Made by a program: the position numbers and the translations under genes. The notes under the pieces were generated by a model. It saw nothing but the letters and a program-made list of their open reading frames with translations, was not told the origin of the DNA and did no database searches. 64,000 nucleotides of DNA, taken from Rickettsiales bacterium (lineage in GTDB: Bacteria; Pseudomonadota; Alphaproteobacteria; G027485855). Of the stretch, positions 35,987-44,601 are shown piece by piece. Every line of letters starts with the position of its first letter. Within the stretch, counting starts at the first letter, position 1. Where the stretch lies: NCBI GenBank assembly GCA_027485855.1, contig JAIXQD010000008.1:119490-183489 (forward strand), read 5' to 3'.

Positions 35987-37273
35987 ATGCAAAACTCAAG
36001 CCCCCACCCCGATGCGACCTCCGTGTTTAAATATGCCGGGCCGTTTGCGCTTGATCAGCGTACCAGGGCGGTGCGTGCTTTAGCCAATAGGGGCGAGGGC
36101 AAAATTGTCGATTTTCTTAAAATAGATTTTGGCCATTGGCCGCCGCATGGCCTGCATTCACCCAGCCCCGTGCCCGACGAAACCGTGCTGATTAAAAACT
36201 TTGAAGATTTAGAAAAGTTTAGTGGTCAAGCGCTCAGCGAAGAAACAAAAAAAGTTGGAGGTTTTGTTCTTTGGCCCGATTTTCAAGCGAGCCAGCATCA
36301 GCCCAGCATGGCGCTTAATCGGCGGCATAATGGCTTTAAGCCGCAGCTTATCTCAATAGCTACCATAACGAGCTATGCCGCGGCATCGATCGGCTATTTA
36401 TCAATAGCATGCTTTATGGCCAGTAGCAGTTTAGTGACAGCCGTCGCTTTTGCCGCGGCGCCACATTTAATTTTAGCTGCAACGCAAATGTTTGAAAGTG
36501 GGCGAAAGTCACTTAACATGGTTTTAAGCAACGCAAAAACTGAAATGCCCGATACCGTAACGCATGAGTTTGCCCATGTGCTGCAAATGCGGCGGCTGGC
36601 GCTCAGAGGTATTAGTAATTACAATCTGTATAGGCGTGAAGCGGCGCCCATTGGCGAGCATCTCCCCCCAGAAAATCTTGAACATTCCTTGCGCGCGCTT
36701 TTGCCGAATGCACAAGACAGCCCCGATGAAAAATCGGCTAAAGCAAAAGAGCGATTGCATTATTTGCTTGACCCTTGCGAGATTCAAGCAAGGCTGCATG
36801 TGTGTGTCACCGATGCTTATCGGCGCATCGGCCACCTGCCCGAAAACATCACACAGTTTTATGCCCTTATGCAGCAGCAAGGTTTTCAGTTGCCGCCCGC
36901 TCTGGCGCTTGAGGTGGCCCAAACAGCGCGTTTGCAAGCAGGCGCAGCATTTTGGCAAGGTTTTAACAAAGCCGGCACCAGCTGGAAGCAGCATTATAAT
37001 GCTGCCGACCTTACCGAGCTTTTTGCCGAGGTGGGTAAAAACCCAGAAGCCAGTACACAAATGTGGCAAAATGTGCTGCCCTATCTTTATGGCGATTTAT
37101 TAGAGCTTTACGGCAACCCCGAGGGCAAAAGGCAAATTGGCATAGAGCTTTATAATGATTCAGCCCTACCACGCCCGATAGAACCAACGGTAGAATTGCC
37201 GCAGCCGGCGGCCGCAACATTACCGCGTGTCAATGCGCAAAAACTTGCAAAACCCGCAGCTTTTTCGCTATAA
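35987..37273 (+). CDS. Hypothetical membrane protein with HExxH motif
   Basis: 428 residues, no family recognised. A soluble N-terminal part (1-120) is followed by two membrane segments (about 121-143 and 146-168) and then [14 protein letters not shown], with HEFAH at 193-197 fitting a zinc-metallopeptidase site. A third ligand is not obvious. The remaining 230 residues are helical, with Cys residues ([15 protein letters not shown]). It could be a membrane-linked protease acting on partners in this cluster (inference). The preceding small genes appear co-transcribed. Confidence 0.65.
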   Translation: MQNSSPHPDATSVFKYAGPFALDQRTRAVRALANRGEGKIVDFLKIDFGHWPPHGLHSPSPVPDETVLIKNFEDLEKFSGQALSEETKKVGGFVLWPDFQASQHQPSMALNRRHNGFKPQLISIATITSYAAASIGYLSIACFMASSSLVTAVAFAAAPHLILAATQMFESGRKSLNMVLSNAKTEMPDTVTHEFAHVLQMRRLALRGISNYNLYRREAAPIGEHLPPENLEHSLRALLPNAQDSPDEKSAKAKERLHYLLDPCEIQARLHVCVTDAYRRIGHLPENITQFYALMQQQGFQLPPALALEVAQTARLQAGAAFWQGFNKAGTSWKQHYNAADLTELFAEVGKNPEASTQMWQNVLPYLYGDLLELYGNPEGKRQIGIELYNDSALPRPIEPTVELPQPAAATLPRVNAQKLAKPAAFSL

Positions 37274-37274
37274 C
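37245..37274 (+). promoter_or_regulatory. Leaderless promoter of ispG
   Basis: TTGCAA (37245-37250), 18 bases, TATAAC (37269-37274). The expected start site is about 37281, one base before the ATG. A direct repeat AACCCGCAGC (37251-37260 and 37272-37281) flanks the -10. Confidence 0.55.
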
Positions 37275-37281
37275 CCGCAGC

Positions 37282-38448
37282 ATGAGCCTTGATAGCATCA
37301 GACCTTACCGCGTTATAACCCGCCGCAAAAGCCGTCAAATTATGGTGGGCCCCGTTGCGGTTGGTGGTGATGCACCCATTACGGTGCAAACCATGACCAA
37401 CACGCTGACGGCCGATGCCGCCAGCACCATCGAGCAAATTCGTCTTTGTGCCGAGGCGGGCGCCGATATTGTGCGCGTTTCCTGCCCTGATGAAGACAGC
37501 ACCAAAGCCCTGCCACAGATTATTAAGGCCAGCACCGTGCCGGTGGTGGCCGATATTCATTTTCATTATAAACGCGCCATTGAAAGTGCCAAAGCGGGCG
37601 CGGCCTGTTTGCGCATTAATCCGGGTAATATTGGCAATGCCAGCCGCGTGCGCGAAGTGGTGCAAGCCGCCAAAGATTATGGCTGCTCGATGCGCATTGG
37701 CGTCAATGCCGGCTCACTTGAGCGCGACCTTTTGGAAAAATATGGCGAGCCCTGCCCGGAAGCCATGGTTGAAAGTGCGCTCAACCATGCGCGCATTTTA
37801 GAAGACCATGATTTTTTTAACTTCAAAATTTCGGTTAAAGCGTCTGACGTATTTTTGGCTGTGGCCGCCTATCAGCAATTGGCCGATGCCTGCGATTACC
37901 CGCTGCATTTAGGCATTACTGAAGCAGGCGGGCTGCGCATGGGCACCATTAAATCATCGGTGGGCTTGGGCATGCTGCTGTGGAGCGGCATTGGCGATAC
38001 TATTCGTGTGTCGTTATCGGCACCGCCCGAAGAAGAAGTTAAAGTTGGTTTTGATTTGCTCAAGGCTTTGGGCATCAGGCGCCGTGGGGTAACGGTGATT
38101 AGCTGTCCCTCTTGTGCGCGTCAGCAATTTGACGTGATAAAAACTGTCGAAAAACTCGAAGAGCGCATTGCCCATATTCAAACACCCCTCAGCCTGTCGG
38201 TGATTGGCTGTGTGGTCAATGGCCCAGGGGAAGCCCGCGAAACCGATATTGGCTTTACTGGTGGCAGCACCGATGTGCACCAAGTTTACATAAGCGGGCA
38301 GCCGCATCATCGCCTCGTTAAGGGCGATATTGTCGAGCACCTGGTAAAGCTGGCCGAAGAAAAAGCGGCCGAAATAAAACAGGCAGAAATCAAACAAGGC
38401 GCCGAAGCAAGCCCCGAAATAAATGCAGGATTAACTAAAGTCGGTTAA
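37282..38448 (+). CDS. ispG: 4-Hydroxy-3-methylbut-2-enyl-diphosphate synthase
   Basis: Iron-sulfur enzyme of the MEP isoprenoid pathway that converts MEcPP to HMBPP. The N-terminal TIM barrel contains [20 protein letters not shown]. The C-terminal 4Fe-4S domain has [11 protein letters not shown] and CVVNGPGEA, which hold the cluster. Length is 388 residues, the compact bacterial form. The tail has a small duplication ([10 protein letters not shown]). It is a core gene sitting among unknown ones and seems to have its own promoter. Confidence 0.97.
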   Translation: MSLDSIRPYRVITRRKSRQIMVGPVAVGGDAPITVQTMTNTLTADAASTIEQIRLCAEAGADIVRVSCPDEDSTKALPQIIKASTVPVVADIHFHYKRAIESAKAGAACLRINPGNIGNASRVREVVQAAKDYGCSMRIGVNAGSLERDLLEKYGEPCPEAMVESALNHARILEDHDFFNFKISVKASDVFLAVAAYQQLADACDYPLHLGITEAGGLRMGTIKSSVGLGMLLWSGIGDTIRVSLSAPPEEEVKVGFDLLKALGIRRRGVTVISCPSCARQQFDVIKTVEKLEERIAHIQTPLSLSVIGCVVNGPGEARETDIGFTGGSTDVHQVYISGQPHHRLVKGDIVEHLVKLAEEKAAEIKQAEIKQGAEASPEINAGLTKVG

Positions 38449-38454
38449 GCTTTT

Positions 38455-38482
38455 GCTATAATCATCGGTGTTATAATTATAG
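38455..38482. promoter_or_regulatory. Double -10-like boxes in an inverted repeat
   Basis: GCTATAAT at 38455-38462 and TATAATTATAG at 38472-38482. CTATAAT (38456-38462) and ATTATAG (38476-38482) are inverted copies. This is a likely promoter/operator of the gene at 38501. No clear -35 was found. Confidence 0.4.
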
Positions 38483-38500
38483 GCGGGGTGAAGGCTGGGC

Positions 38501-39247
38501 ATGTCGGCTGATGACCATAAAGACAATTATTTTGGCGATCCACGGGCGGCAATGAAGCGGCTACGTCTTTACATTGCCAATTCGCCTCAAGATTTTGCTC
38601 CTAAACCTCTGCTTGATGCAGATGATTATTTTGGCTATTCACGCGCGGCGATAAACCAGCTGCGCCTTGATATTGCCAAAGCGCGGCAAGATTTTGCGCA
38701 GGCGCCCGCGGTTTATACCCAGCCATTGTCGCTCGCCCCCGACCGCACAAAAACTGCAAAAGAGCTGACCGAACAATTAGTCGCCCGTTTGGCCGAAATC
38801 GGCCTTAAGCCACAAGATGTTTTGTTGAGATTTGTGCGCGGGCAAGGCTATGTGCACACACCAACTGCCCGCACCATTGGCGAAAATGACATGTTAGCTA
38901 TGGAGCTTGGCGTAAGCGCGCATGATTCAACTTGGGCATCACAATTTTATGAGAAGAGCACTATGAACATGGGTGCCGACTGCATCAATAGCGGTGATTA
39001 TGCCTATATGGTTTTGCGTGCCTCCCACCTTATCCGTATTGATAGGGTTGGTGACACGCGGGTTGATAGGCCGTTTTATGTTTTTAAGGGCCTGCCACAG
39101 GCGGCTTTTGTGGCCAAGATATTTGATGGTGGCACACATAAATTAGCCGAGCCGATAAATGCTGCGCCCACAAAACCTGCGCCAGAAAGTGCCAGCCGGC
39201 CCACAGCAAGCAGCCTTGGCTTTAGGCCAACAGATTTGGTGTTGTAA
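38501..39247 (+). CDS. Hypothetical protein with duplicated N-terminal module
   Basis: 248 residues, no family recognised. Two tandem copies of about 27 residues open it: NYFGDPRAAMKRLRLYIA and DYFGYSRAAINQLRLDIA, each followed by a QDFA segment. Then comes a helix and GLKPQDVLLRFVRGQGYVHT, which shares PQDVLL with the 77-residue protein at 35741. The C-terminal half has a compact alpha/beta look (YAYMVLRASHLIRIDRVGD) and a Pro-rich tail. No signal peptide or membrane segment. Confidence 0.6.
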   Translation: MSADDHKDNYFGDPRAAMKRLRLYIANSPQDFAPKPLLDADDYFGYSRAAINQLRLDIAKARQDFAQAPAVYTQPLSLAPDRTKTAKELTEQLVARLAEIGLKPQDVLLRFVRGQGYVHTPTARTIGENDMLAMELGVSAHDSTWASQFYEKSTMNMGADCINSGDYAYMVLRASHLIRIDRVGDTRVDRPFYVFKGLPQAAFVAKIFDGGTHKLAEPINAAPTKPAPESASRPTASSLGFRPTDLVL

Positions 39248-39252
39248 AATTT

Positions 39253-39723
39253 CTAATAAGGGTTCGGTTCTGGCTCGCCGGTATATGCTGCAGCTGTAAG
39301 TGGTCGTCTTGGGCTCTGCCGCGTTTTGGTCTGGCTTGTGTGGTCTGCTAAAGCGGCTTGTCTCATTTTAGCGTAGCCTAAATTTAAATATTGCTGCACT
39401 TCGGCCAGCGTCGCGTCGGGCGCAAGCTTGGGCATGCCAAGCTGCACGCCCTTACCGGCAGCGCTTTGCTGCATTCTGGCGACATAGAATTGCGCATAAT
39501 CATAGCTGGTTTCAAACTGCGCATTAAAGGCCGCATGAACCATATCTTGCAGCACTTCGCCGGCTTGGTCATACATGATATCGCGGGCATAGTCGGGCAG
39601 TTTATTGTGTGCCCGCAGCATTATTGTGGCTTGCTCGTGACGGGCTTCCCAATCGGGGTCATAGCTGGGCAACACAGGCAGCTCAAGCGCAATGTGCCTT
39701 GTTACTGTTTTACGTTTAGTCAT
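39253..39723 (-). CDS. Hypothetical protein
   Basis: 156 residues, soluble, helical, not recognised. It has several Tyr/Asp/Gln-rich helices (AAFNAQFETSYDYAQFYVAR) and a basic, Pro-containing tail. It is convergent with the gene at 38501 (gap 5 bases). Codon usage looks native, and I see no coding alternative on the other strand. Confidence 0.6.
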   Translation of the reverse strand: MTKRKTVTRHIALELPVLPSYDPDWEARHEQATIMLRAHNKLPDYARDIMYDQAGEVLQDMVHAAFNAQFETSYDYAQFYVARMQQSAAGKGVQLGMPKLAPDATLAEVQQYLNLGYAKMRQAALADHTSQTKTRQSPRRPLTAAAYTGEPEPNPY

Positions 39724-39824
39724 TGTCGGTGCCCTCCAGCCATTAAGGGGCGTGTTTTTATGGCCCCTAATATCTAGGGCTAAGATACTGGCTGTTAGGT
39801 AAATATTCGTTAAACAAACCCGTT

Positions 39825-39876
39825 TTATGCAACCGCATTATGCAACCCAATTATGCAACCCACTATGCAACTTCGG
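39825..39876. repeat. 13-bp tandem repeat around a stop codon
   Basis: Units of TTATGCAACCCAA at 39825, 39838 and 39851, with a fourth diverging at 39864. The stop codon of the minus-strand gene (39863-39865) lies in the last units. Confidence 0.8.
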
Positions 39877-41179
39877 GCATAGAAATGCCGCGCACCTTAA
39901 ATTCGCGTGGGCGAACCGGAGCCTTGCCAGCATCATTCGCCAGCCTGACCCGCGCCACACCTGCTGCGGGTGCCGCTGTGGCAATGGTGGCCGCAGCCTC
40001 ACCGCGCTCTGCCGCTAGCGCCGCCTCAGCGCGAATATCGGCAATGGTGGTTGGCACAACGGTGTTGCTGGCAACAATTTCTTGGCGCGGGAAGGCTTGT
40101 TGTGCTGCCACCAATGTTTCAAGCGCGGTTGCGGTATTGATGGTGGTAATTTGGCTTTCAGCCGCTTTGGCCAGTGTGGGCACTTTTGTGCTGCCAAAGC
40201 GCTCGTAGAGTGACCACCAAATAGGGGCTGTAGCAATAATTGCCACCACTATCGCAACAAGAGCTTTGCCGCTGTCCTTGTCCATTTTGAAACCGCCACC
40301 ACCACTATCGCCCCCACCAAAATAAAAGAAGTTGGGCGCCGGATAATAGTTTGGCGAATAATCATAATAGTCGCGCCGATATTTATAAGCGCTGCGGCCT
40401 GCATCATCTTCAGCAATTTGTGCACGTAAATCTTGCAGCGCTGTTTTGGTGCGGTCGTTTTTTTCAAGCAATTGATGCAACCCATCACGCTGGGCGCGTA
40501 ATTGCAAAATCTGTGCGGCGGGCGTGGCGCCAGCGGCTAAAACCTCGTCACCCGCCATAAGCTCTGGCGTGGTTCTGACCTTGGCTCTGGTCAGCAAATG
40601 TCGGGCAATGTCGCGTTGGGCACGCAGTAATTCAGCCTGTTCGGCCAAAGGCAGGCCCGCCCAGTCTTTATCTTCGGCCAGCGCCAGCATCGAAACTTGC
40701 TCGGGGCTCAGGCTTTGGCCAGCTTTAAAATTTTGCGCCACAGTTTGGGCATAAGCACTGACAGCCTCTTGTGATTGTGTTTCATTGGCCGCCTGCAAAA
40801 TCACTACTTGGGCTTTATTATATTCTTCGGTTTTTGCGGCGGCTCTGCGCATACAAAATTTTACCATAAGCGCGCTGGCCATAGCGCCGCCAAAACATGC
40901 CACGGCTCCCATAGGCCCAATGACTGAAAGGGCTGCCACAGCGCCCGCCCATAAGGCAAAGTTACCAATAAAATGCAAAGCGCCCAAAGCGGCCATGCTG
41001 CCACCCGCTATTGCACCCAGCGTAAAAATATTGGCCATGGCCTTACTGGCCCAAATGCTTAAACGCGATGGTGCCTGCTTTGCCGCTTCGCGTGCTTGTA
41101 TTTGCAGCTCGCTGACATCAAGCATCTCGGTATCACGGTTCGTATCACGATACATATTGCGGTTCATGTTACGGTTCAT
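39863..41179 (-). CDS. Hypothetical membrane protein with N-terminal NRNM repeats
   Basis: 438 residues, no family recognised. It begins with short repeats (NRNMNRNMYRDTNRDTEM), then two or three hydrophobic segments (about 35-95), a long helical coiled-coil region with many Gln/Ala, a Gly-rich stretch (FFYFGGGDSGGGGFKMDK) and a last membrane segment near residue 300-320. I start at 41179 (AAGAGG Shine-Dalgarno) because a TATACT box at 41221-41216 would place the RNA start just inside the longer frame's ATG at 41212. Could be a structural envelope protein. Confidence 0.65.
   Translation of the reverse strand: MNRNMNRNMYRDTNRDTEMLDVSELQIQAREAAKQAPSRLSIWASKAMANIFTLGAIAGGSMAALGALHFIGNFALWAGAVAALSVIGPMGAVACFGGAMASALMVKFCMRRAAAKTEEYNKAQVVILQAANETQSQEAVSAYAQTVAQNFKAGQSLSPEQVSMLALAEDKDWAGLPLAEQAELLRAQRDIARHLLTRAKVRTTPELMAGDEVLAAGATPAAQILQLRAQRDGLHQLLEKNDRTKTALQDLRAQIAEDDAGRSAYKYRRDYYDYSPNYYPAPNFFYFGGGDSGGGGFKMDKDSGKALVAIVVAIIATAPIWWSLYERFGSTKVPTLAKAAESQITTINTATALETLVAAQQAFPRQEIVASNTVVPTTIADIRAEAALAAERGEAAATIATAAPAAGVARVRLANDAGKAPVRPREFKVRGISMPEVA
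41126..41179. repeat. 12-bp tandem repeats encoding the NRNM/YRDT units
   Basis: Four imperfect 12-bp units (consensus GGTTCATGTTAC on the plus strand) lie in the 5' end of the minus-strand gene; they give four-residue protein repeats. Confidence 0.6.
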
Positions 41180-41360
41180 GGGGGCGGCCTCTTTTCTTTG
41201 GTCTCTCGCCATTTCAGTATATCGCGGAATAACCGCAACTAATTCAGGTTTATTCGGTTAGGTATTTCTGCAGAGGTGGTTGATGGGTGTTTTGTGTAAG
41301 TCGTGCGGCGTCCGCGCCCCAACTTTGCCGAACTGACTTTGCCCGTTTAGTTTCGTCCGT

Positions 41361-41600
41361 TTAACTTTTCCACGGCGCAATACCCGAGCCGCGCAGCAAA
41401 ACAGTGCCCAGCGCCATAATCTCCAGCGAATTACCGGCCTCGCGGGCTTTTTGCCAAGCAATATAGCTTGAGGGCGGCAGTGCGACATAAGCCCAAAACA
41501 GGCGGCCATCTTCGTCGTGGCTTTGGCAAAGCTCAATTATATGGCCACATTCGCCACGTAAGGTCGGTTGATTATTTTGCGGGATGTTATTTTGGGTCAT
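41361..41600 (-). CDS. Small hypothetical protein
   Basis: 79 residues, not recognised, soluble. It starts with an Asn/Gln-rich stretch (MTQNNIPQNNQP) and ends in LLRGSGIAPWKS. The ATG at 41600 is preceded by AAAGGG. A tiny upstream frame ends in an ATGA overlap with this start, which may allow coupling. It is divergent from prfA. Confidence 0.5.
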   Translation of the reverse strand: MTQNNIPQNNQPTLRGECGHIIELCQSHDEDGRLFWAYVALPPSSYIAWQKAREAGNSLEIMALGTVLLRGSGIAPWKS

Positions 41601-41701
41601 CTTTGCCCTTTTGCAAAATTTCTTAGCTCTTTTAGTATGGGGCAAATATCTGAAACTAATTCAAAAAAATGTCGTATGGCGCTCATCGGGCCTTTATCGG
41701 G

Positions 41702-41730
41702 TTGTTTTTCCAATATAAAAGCGGCATAAA
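41702..41730 (+). promoter_or_regulatory. Leaderless promoter of prfA
   Basis: TTGTTT (41702-41707), 17 bases, CATAAA (41725-41730). The expected start site is 41737, the A of the prfA ATG. Confidence 0.45.
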
Positions 41731-41736
41731 GCTCGC

Positions 41737-42813
41737 ATGCGAAATATGGATGAAACTCTGGCCCGAGTGCAATTGCGCGCCGATGAGCTACGACACATGC
41801 TAGAAAGCGGCCAGCTCGGCGCCGATTATGGCAAATTTGCGCGCGAATATTCCGAGCTTGAGCCGGTTGTGGCCGCCATTGCCGCATGGAAGCGGGCCTG
41901 CGCCGATAAAATCAGTGCCGAAGCCCTGCTGCAAGATGCCGCGGGCGACACCGAGCTTAGAAACATGGCCGAGGAAGAATTGCGCGCCCTTAAAGCGCAA
42001 TTACCAATCCTTGAGCGCGAATTGCAATTGCAGCTTTTGCCCAAGGACGAGGCCGATGCGCGCAACGCTATTTTAGAAATCAGGCCGGCGGCCGGCGGCG
42101 ATGAGGCCGGTTTGTTTGCGGCGGTGCTGTTTGATATGTACCGCAAATTTGCCGCCCGCAATGGCTGGAGCTTTGAGGTTTTGTCCTTCGACGATAACGG
42201 CCTTGGCGGCGTTAAAGAGGCCAGCGCCATGATTAACGGGCGCGGCGTTTTTGCGCGGCTTAAATTTGAATCGGGCGTGCATCGGGTGCAGCGCGTGCCA
42301 ATTACCGAAGCGCAAGGGCGCATTCATACCTCAACCGCTACGGTTGCGGTTTTGCCCGAAGCCGAAGATGTCGATATTAAAATTGAAGAGAAAGATTTGC
42401 GCATTGATGTGTATCGTGCCTCAGGCGCAGGCGGGCAGCACGTCAATAAAACTGAAAGCGCGGTGCGCATAACCCACTTGCCCACCGGTGTGGCTGTCGC
42501 CATGCAAGAAGAGCGCTCGCAGCATAAAAACCGCGATAAAGCCATGAAGATTTTGCGCTCGCGCCTTTATGAGGCCCAGCGGCAAAAGCAAGATGCGGCC
42601 TATGCTGCCGAGCGCAAAGACCAGGTCGGCACGGGCGACCGCAGCGAGCGCATTCGCACTTATAATTACCCGCAAAATCGGGTCACTGATCATCGGGTTA
42701 ATTTATCGGTGCATAATATTGAAGAAGTGGTCGCAGGCGGCAAAAGCCTCGATGAGCTGGTTGATGCGCTGTTGGCCGCCGATCAAGCCACCAAGCTTGC
42801 CACATTACTTTAA
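41737..42813 (+). CDS. prfA: Peptide chain release factor 1
   Basis: Recognises UAA and UAG and releases the finished peptide. The universal GGQ lies near residue 233 in [20 protein letters not shown]. Length is 358 residues, standard for RF1. An alternative ATG three codons on is possible, but the promoter spacing supports 41737. Its stop overlaps the prmC start by one base; PrmC methylates the Gln of GGQ, so the pair is functionally linked. Confidence 0.96.
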   Translation: MRNMDETLARVQLRADELRHMLESGQLGADYGKFAREYSELEPVVAAIAAWKRACADKISAEALLQDAAGDTELRNMAEEELRALKAQLPILERELQLQLLPKDEADARNAILEIRPAAGGDEAGLFAAVLFDMYRKFAARNGWSFEVLSFDDNGLGGVKEASAMINGRGVFARLKFESGVHRVQRVPITEAQGRIHTSTATVAVLPEAEDVDIKIEEKDLRIDVYRASGAGGQHVNKTESAVRITHLPTGVAVAMQEERSQHKNRDKAMKILRSRLYEAQRQKQDAAYAAERKDQVGTGDRSERIRTYNYPQNRVTDHRVNLSVHNIEEVVAGGKSLDELVDALLAADQATKLATLL

Positions 42814-43694
42814 TGCTTGTGGCAAGCTGGTTATCGGCAGCGCAAACGCGTTTGGCTACCAGTGCTGCGGCTGAAACCCCCGGTTTTGATGCCGCCTATG
42901 AGGCCCGCGCTTTGCTGCGCGCGGTTTACCCTGAAGCGCTCTATCAGAATAAAATCCTATCAACAGATGAGCAAGCGCAGCTGGACGATTTTTTGGCGCG
43001 GCGTTGTTTGGCCGAACCGCTCTCGCGCATTTTGGGCCAGCGCGGTTTTTGGAAAATTGATTTAAACATTAACGCCGCCACGCTCGACCCGCGCCCCGAT
43101 AGCGAAGCGCTGATTGAGCTGGCCTTAAAAGCCTTCCCCACCCCGCCCAGCCATATTTTAGATTTAGGCACGGGCAGTGGTTGTTTGTTGCTGGCCCTGC
43201 TGCATGAATGGCCCAGCGCCAAAGGGCTAGGGATTGATATTAGTGCAGACGCCATAAATATGGCGCGGCATAATGCCCTTCGCTTGGGTTTGGCCGATCG
43301 CGCCGATTTTAGGGTGGGTGATTTTCACCAAAGCCTGCCCCAACCCAAATCGGCCACAGAGTTAGGCGCATTTGATTTGATTATCAGCAACCCGCCCTAT
43401 ATCGCCAGTGCCGAAATTGGCACATTGTCGGCGGCGGTTCGGTTCTATGACCCGCTTTTGGCGCTTGATGGTGGCCCCGATGGTTTAAACGCCTATCGGG
43501 CTATTCTGGAACAGGCAAAGAACGCACGCACCCAGCAAAAAAATGCCGCACATAATATTTTATTTGAGGTGGGTGTGGGTCAGGCCGAGCAAGTTGCAAC
43601 GCTTGCCCGCCAATATGGATATAAAACCCAACAAATACAAAGGGATTTATCCGGTATCGAGCGCATTTTGTGGCTTTGTTTAGAGCAGAAATAA
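42813..43694 (+). CDS. prmC: Release factor glutamine methyltransferase
   Basis: SAM-dependent enzyme that methylates the GGQ glutamine of release factors. The SAM site is ILDLGTGSGCLLLALL and the catalytic NPPY is in LIISNPPYIAS (about residues 190-200). Length is 293 residues. Translationally coupled to prfA, the usual arrangement. Confidence 0.95.
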   Translation: MLVASWLSAAQTRLATSAAAETPGFDAAYEARALLRAVYPEALYQNKILSTDEQAQLDDFLARRCLAEPLSRILGQRGFWKIDLNINAATLDPRPDSEALIELALKAFPTPPSHILDLGTGSGCLLLALLHEWPSAKGLGIDISADAINMARHNALRLGLADRADFRVGDFHQSLPQPKSATELGAFDLIISNPPYIASAEIGTLSAAVRFYDPLLALDGGPDGLNAYRAILEQAKNARTQQKNAAHNILFEVGVGQAEQVATLARQYGYKTQQIQRDLSGIERILWLCLEQK

Positions 43695-43900
43695 AGCGCG
43701 GCACGAATAAATTATTTTACAAAAAATATATCTGAAACCGAAAAATACCCCAAATATGGCCAAAAAAAGATTGCGAGATTATTAAAAAACGGTTTACAGT
43801 GATTTTGTCGAGGCCGATGAATTGTTGCAACTTACATCAAGCCCGCGCAAGGACTGCAAAGAGTAACGTCGCAAAGTTGAAACTTTATAACAAGAGCGAG

Positions 43901-43909
43901 TTATCCACA
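43901..43909 (+). promoter_or_regulatory. Consensus DnaA box
   Basis: TTATCCACA, exact match to the strict DnaA-binding consensus, in a non-coding, dyad-rich gap. Confidence 0.55.
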
Positions 43910-43926
43910 GTCTTGAAGTAAACTGA

Positions 43927-43972
43927 CCGAATAATTCATTTTCCCATGCTTTTTTGGGCGGTGATTATTCGG
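43927..43972. promoter_or_regulatory. Long inverted repeat upstream of the DUF4167 gene
   Basis: CCGAATAAT and ATTATTCGG are perfect 9-base arms; an inner CCCA/TGGG pair extends the hairpin around a T-rich loop. It ends 38 bases before the ATG and would be in the mRNA leader if transcription starts upstream. Confidence 0.5.
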
Positions 43973-44010
43973 CAAAACGATAGATGCAACACTATTATTT
44001 AGGAGAAACC

Positions 44011-44493
44011 ATGCGTCCGCAAACTCATCGTCGTTCGCGCCACCGGAGCGCAAGCCCACAAGGCAGCAGCAACCCACAGCGTCGTAACAGTTCGGTGCCT
44101 TTGCGCCATCAAAGCTTTGACAGCAACGGCCCCGATGGCTTGCGCGTGCGCGGCACAGTTTTTCAGATTGCCGAAAAATATCAAGCTTTGGCGCGTGATG
44201 CGGCCAGCAGCGGCGACCGTGTGGTCGAGCAAAGCTATTTGCAATATGCCGAGCATTATCAGCGTTTGATGGCGGCAGTGCTTGAGGCCGAGCAGCTGCA
44301 ATATCAAGAGCGCGCCCGTAATTACGCCGATGGCAACCAAGAGGGCCAGCCGCAGCAATCTATGGGGCAGACGCAAGCGGCTCCCATGGGTGAGGCACAA
44401 ATTCATCGCCCGCAACGGCAAGTCTCGGTGATGGAAGATCCGATTTTCCAGCCTGAAGGCGATATGGACGATGCCAGCCGTATGGCGGGTTAG
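44011..44493 (+). CDS. DUF4167 family protein
   Basis: 160 residues. The core FDSNGPDGLRVRGTVFQIAE followed by YQALARDAASSGDRVVEQSY is the DUF4167 domain typical of alphaproteobacteria. The N-terminus is very basic (Arg/His/Ser-rich), suggesting nucleic-acid or ribosome binding (inference). The C-terminal 70 residues are Gln-rich and disordered. The ATG at 44011 has AGGAGA before it. Its place after prfA-prmC is conserved in this class. Confidence 0.88.
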   Translation: MRPQTHRRSRHRSASPQGSSNPQRRNSSVPLRHQSFDSNGPDGLRVRGTVFQIAEKYQALARDAASSGDRVVEQSYLQYAEHYQRLMAAVLEAEQLQYQERARNYADGNQEGQPQQSMGQTQAAPMGEAQIHRPQRQVSVMEDPIFQPEGDMDDASRMAG

Positions 44494-44513
44494 TTCATAA
44501 TTTAAGTCATTAA

Positions 44514-44561
44514 CCGCCGCAGCTAGGTTCTTTTTATGGGCCATACTGCGGCGGTTTTTTT
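44514..44561 (+). terminator. Rho-independent terminator after the DUF4167 gene
   Basis: Perfect 9-bp stem CCGCCGCAG (44514-44522) and CTGCGGCGG (44546-44554), followed at once by seven T. The strongest terminator in the window. Confidence 0.88.
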
Positions 44562-44565
44562 ATGT

Positions 44566-44595
44566 TTGGTGTGGGTCGCCTGGCTCGGCTATAAA
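44566..44595 (+). promoter_or_regulatory. Leaderless promoter of dapF
   Basis: TTGGTG (44566-44571), 18 bases, TATAAA (44590-44595). The expected start site is 44602, the A of the dapF ATG. It begins right after the terminator. Confidence 0.55.
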
Positions 44596-44601
44596 AAGCG
44601 C

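Larger units (their letters stand above)
43695..44010. other. 316-base non-coding gap with a DnaA box and dyads
   Basis: This is the only gap over 300 bases. Its left part (43695-43800) is AT-rich. It contains a palindrome AAAGTTGAAACTTT (43873-43886), a consensus DnaA box TTATCCACA (43901-43909), a TTAA-N7-TTTA sequence near 43784 like a CtrA half-match, and a long hairpin (43927-43972). It is either the regulatory region of the DUF4167 gene, a small RNA gene, or a replication-linked site. Only one consensus DnaA box is seen. Confidence 0.5.

Noticed and set aside
43695..44010. Chromosomal origin of replication
   Set aside because: Only one consensus DnaA box is seen and no usual origin neighbours; kept as a possible regulatory region.
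44536..44601. Longer N-terminus for DapF
   Set aside because: The upstream ATG lies in the terminator loop, and the family starts with FVKMHGLGNDF.
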